From JAHEKD01 sp965215945 (GTDB lineage Bacteria > Pseudomonadota > Gammaproteobacteria > Arenicellales > JAHEKD01), in assembly GCA_965215945.1 (NCBI GenBank), contig CBDCFC010000025.1, positions 1 to 64,000 of the forward strand: DNA of 64,000 nucleotides. The letters are read 5' to 3'. Position numbers and translations under genes: made by a program. Shown piece after piece: positions 63,853 through 64,000 of the stretch. The notes below the pieces were generated by a model. It had not been told where the DNA came from. It worked only from the letters and a program-made list of their open reading frames with translations, and did not search any database. Within the stretch, counting starts at the first letter, position 1, and each line of letters starts with the position of its first letter.

Positions 63853-64000
63853 CGGCTTATCGTGATGATACAAACTGCCGGGTATTTTTAATAGATGCCA
63901 GTATTTATATTTTTCGGGCCTGGTATATTTATCCGGACACGATTACTGATGATGAAGATCGACCGATAAATGCGCTCTACGGGTTTTTATATTTCCTAAG
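63849..64000 (+). CDS. 5'-3' exonuclease / FEN-family protein, 5' part
   Basis: From an ATG that overlaps the lgt stop (ATGA), the frame stays open to the window end. The visible 50 residues have VFLIDASIYIFRAWY and RPINALYGFLYFL, which match the N-terminal nuclease domain of the PolA-N/Xni family, including the first metal-binding aspartate. The rest lies outside the window. It would act on 5' flaps during DNA replication or repair. Confidence 0.8.
   Translation, partial: MTAYRDDTNCRVFLIDASIYIFRAWYIYPDTITDDEDRPINALYGFLYFL

Overview
The window is a stretch of chromosome from an unidentified, moderately A+T-rich gammaproteobacterium. The evidence is the gene order yebC-ruvC-ruvA-ruvB-ybgC-tolQ-tolR-tolA-tolB-pal-cpoB-tRNA-Lys, a tkt-gap-pgk-pyk-fba carbon cluster, Hut enzymes of the HutF/HutG branch and outer-membrane lipoprotein machinery. 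No plasmid, phage structural gene, insertion sequence with transposase or CRISPR array was seen.

Layout. 1-6400: central carbon block (transketolase 3' part, GAPDH, PGK, pyruvate kinase, class I aldolase). 6400-7640: flavodoxin-like protein, intergenic palindromic repeats and a His/Tyr-rich secreted protein. 7640-10950: minus-strand 5-oxoprolinase operon (pxpABC) with a DHDPS-family lyase. 11065-14583: SDR, two EamA transporters, gluQ. 14600-19222: branched-chain-type ABC transporter. 19290-21860: M18 aminopeptidase, amino-acid racemase, small membrane protein. 21929-30232: yebC/ruvABC and the Tol-Pal operon. 30321-38322: tRNA-Lys followed by an accessory region holding a broken GtrB-like glycosyltransferase, a membrane protein, a methyltransferase, a GT2, a vapC remnant, a CoxMSL-type molybdenum hydroxylase operon and a MoaD-like gene. 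This region ends with a degenerate copy of the tRNA 3' half, which suggests an old integration event. 38326-39261: XRE regulator of unknown C-terminal type. 39688-47183: complete histidine utilisation locus with its repressor and a perfect operator palindrome. 47281-50597: DUF2853 protein, flavin disulfide reductase with a TVP38 membrane partner, histidine phosphatase. 50904-53476: M48 lipoprotein protease with TPRs and a BON-like membrane-anchored protein. 53739-55823: a candidate lasso-peptide precursor beside a lasso-cyclase-like asparagine synthetase homologue. 55987-61786: icd, a gamma-glutamyltransferase and a three-gene surface-glycan set. 62024-64000: DUF4412 protein, lgt and the start of a 5'-3' exonuclease.

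Four conserved genes (fba, one eamA, ruvB, lgt) are each split by exactly one extra base in a short same-base run, and the DUF4412 gene is split from its signal peptide. The common +1 direction favours sequencing or assembly error over gene decay, although that cannot be settled from one sequence. The most interesting biology is the unpaired lasso-like A+C locus, the tRNA-Lys-bounded accessory region and the XRE protein with an unrecognised domain.
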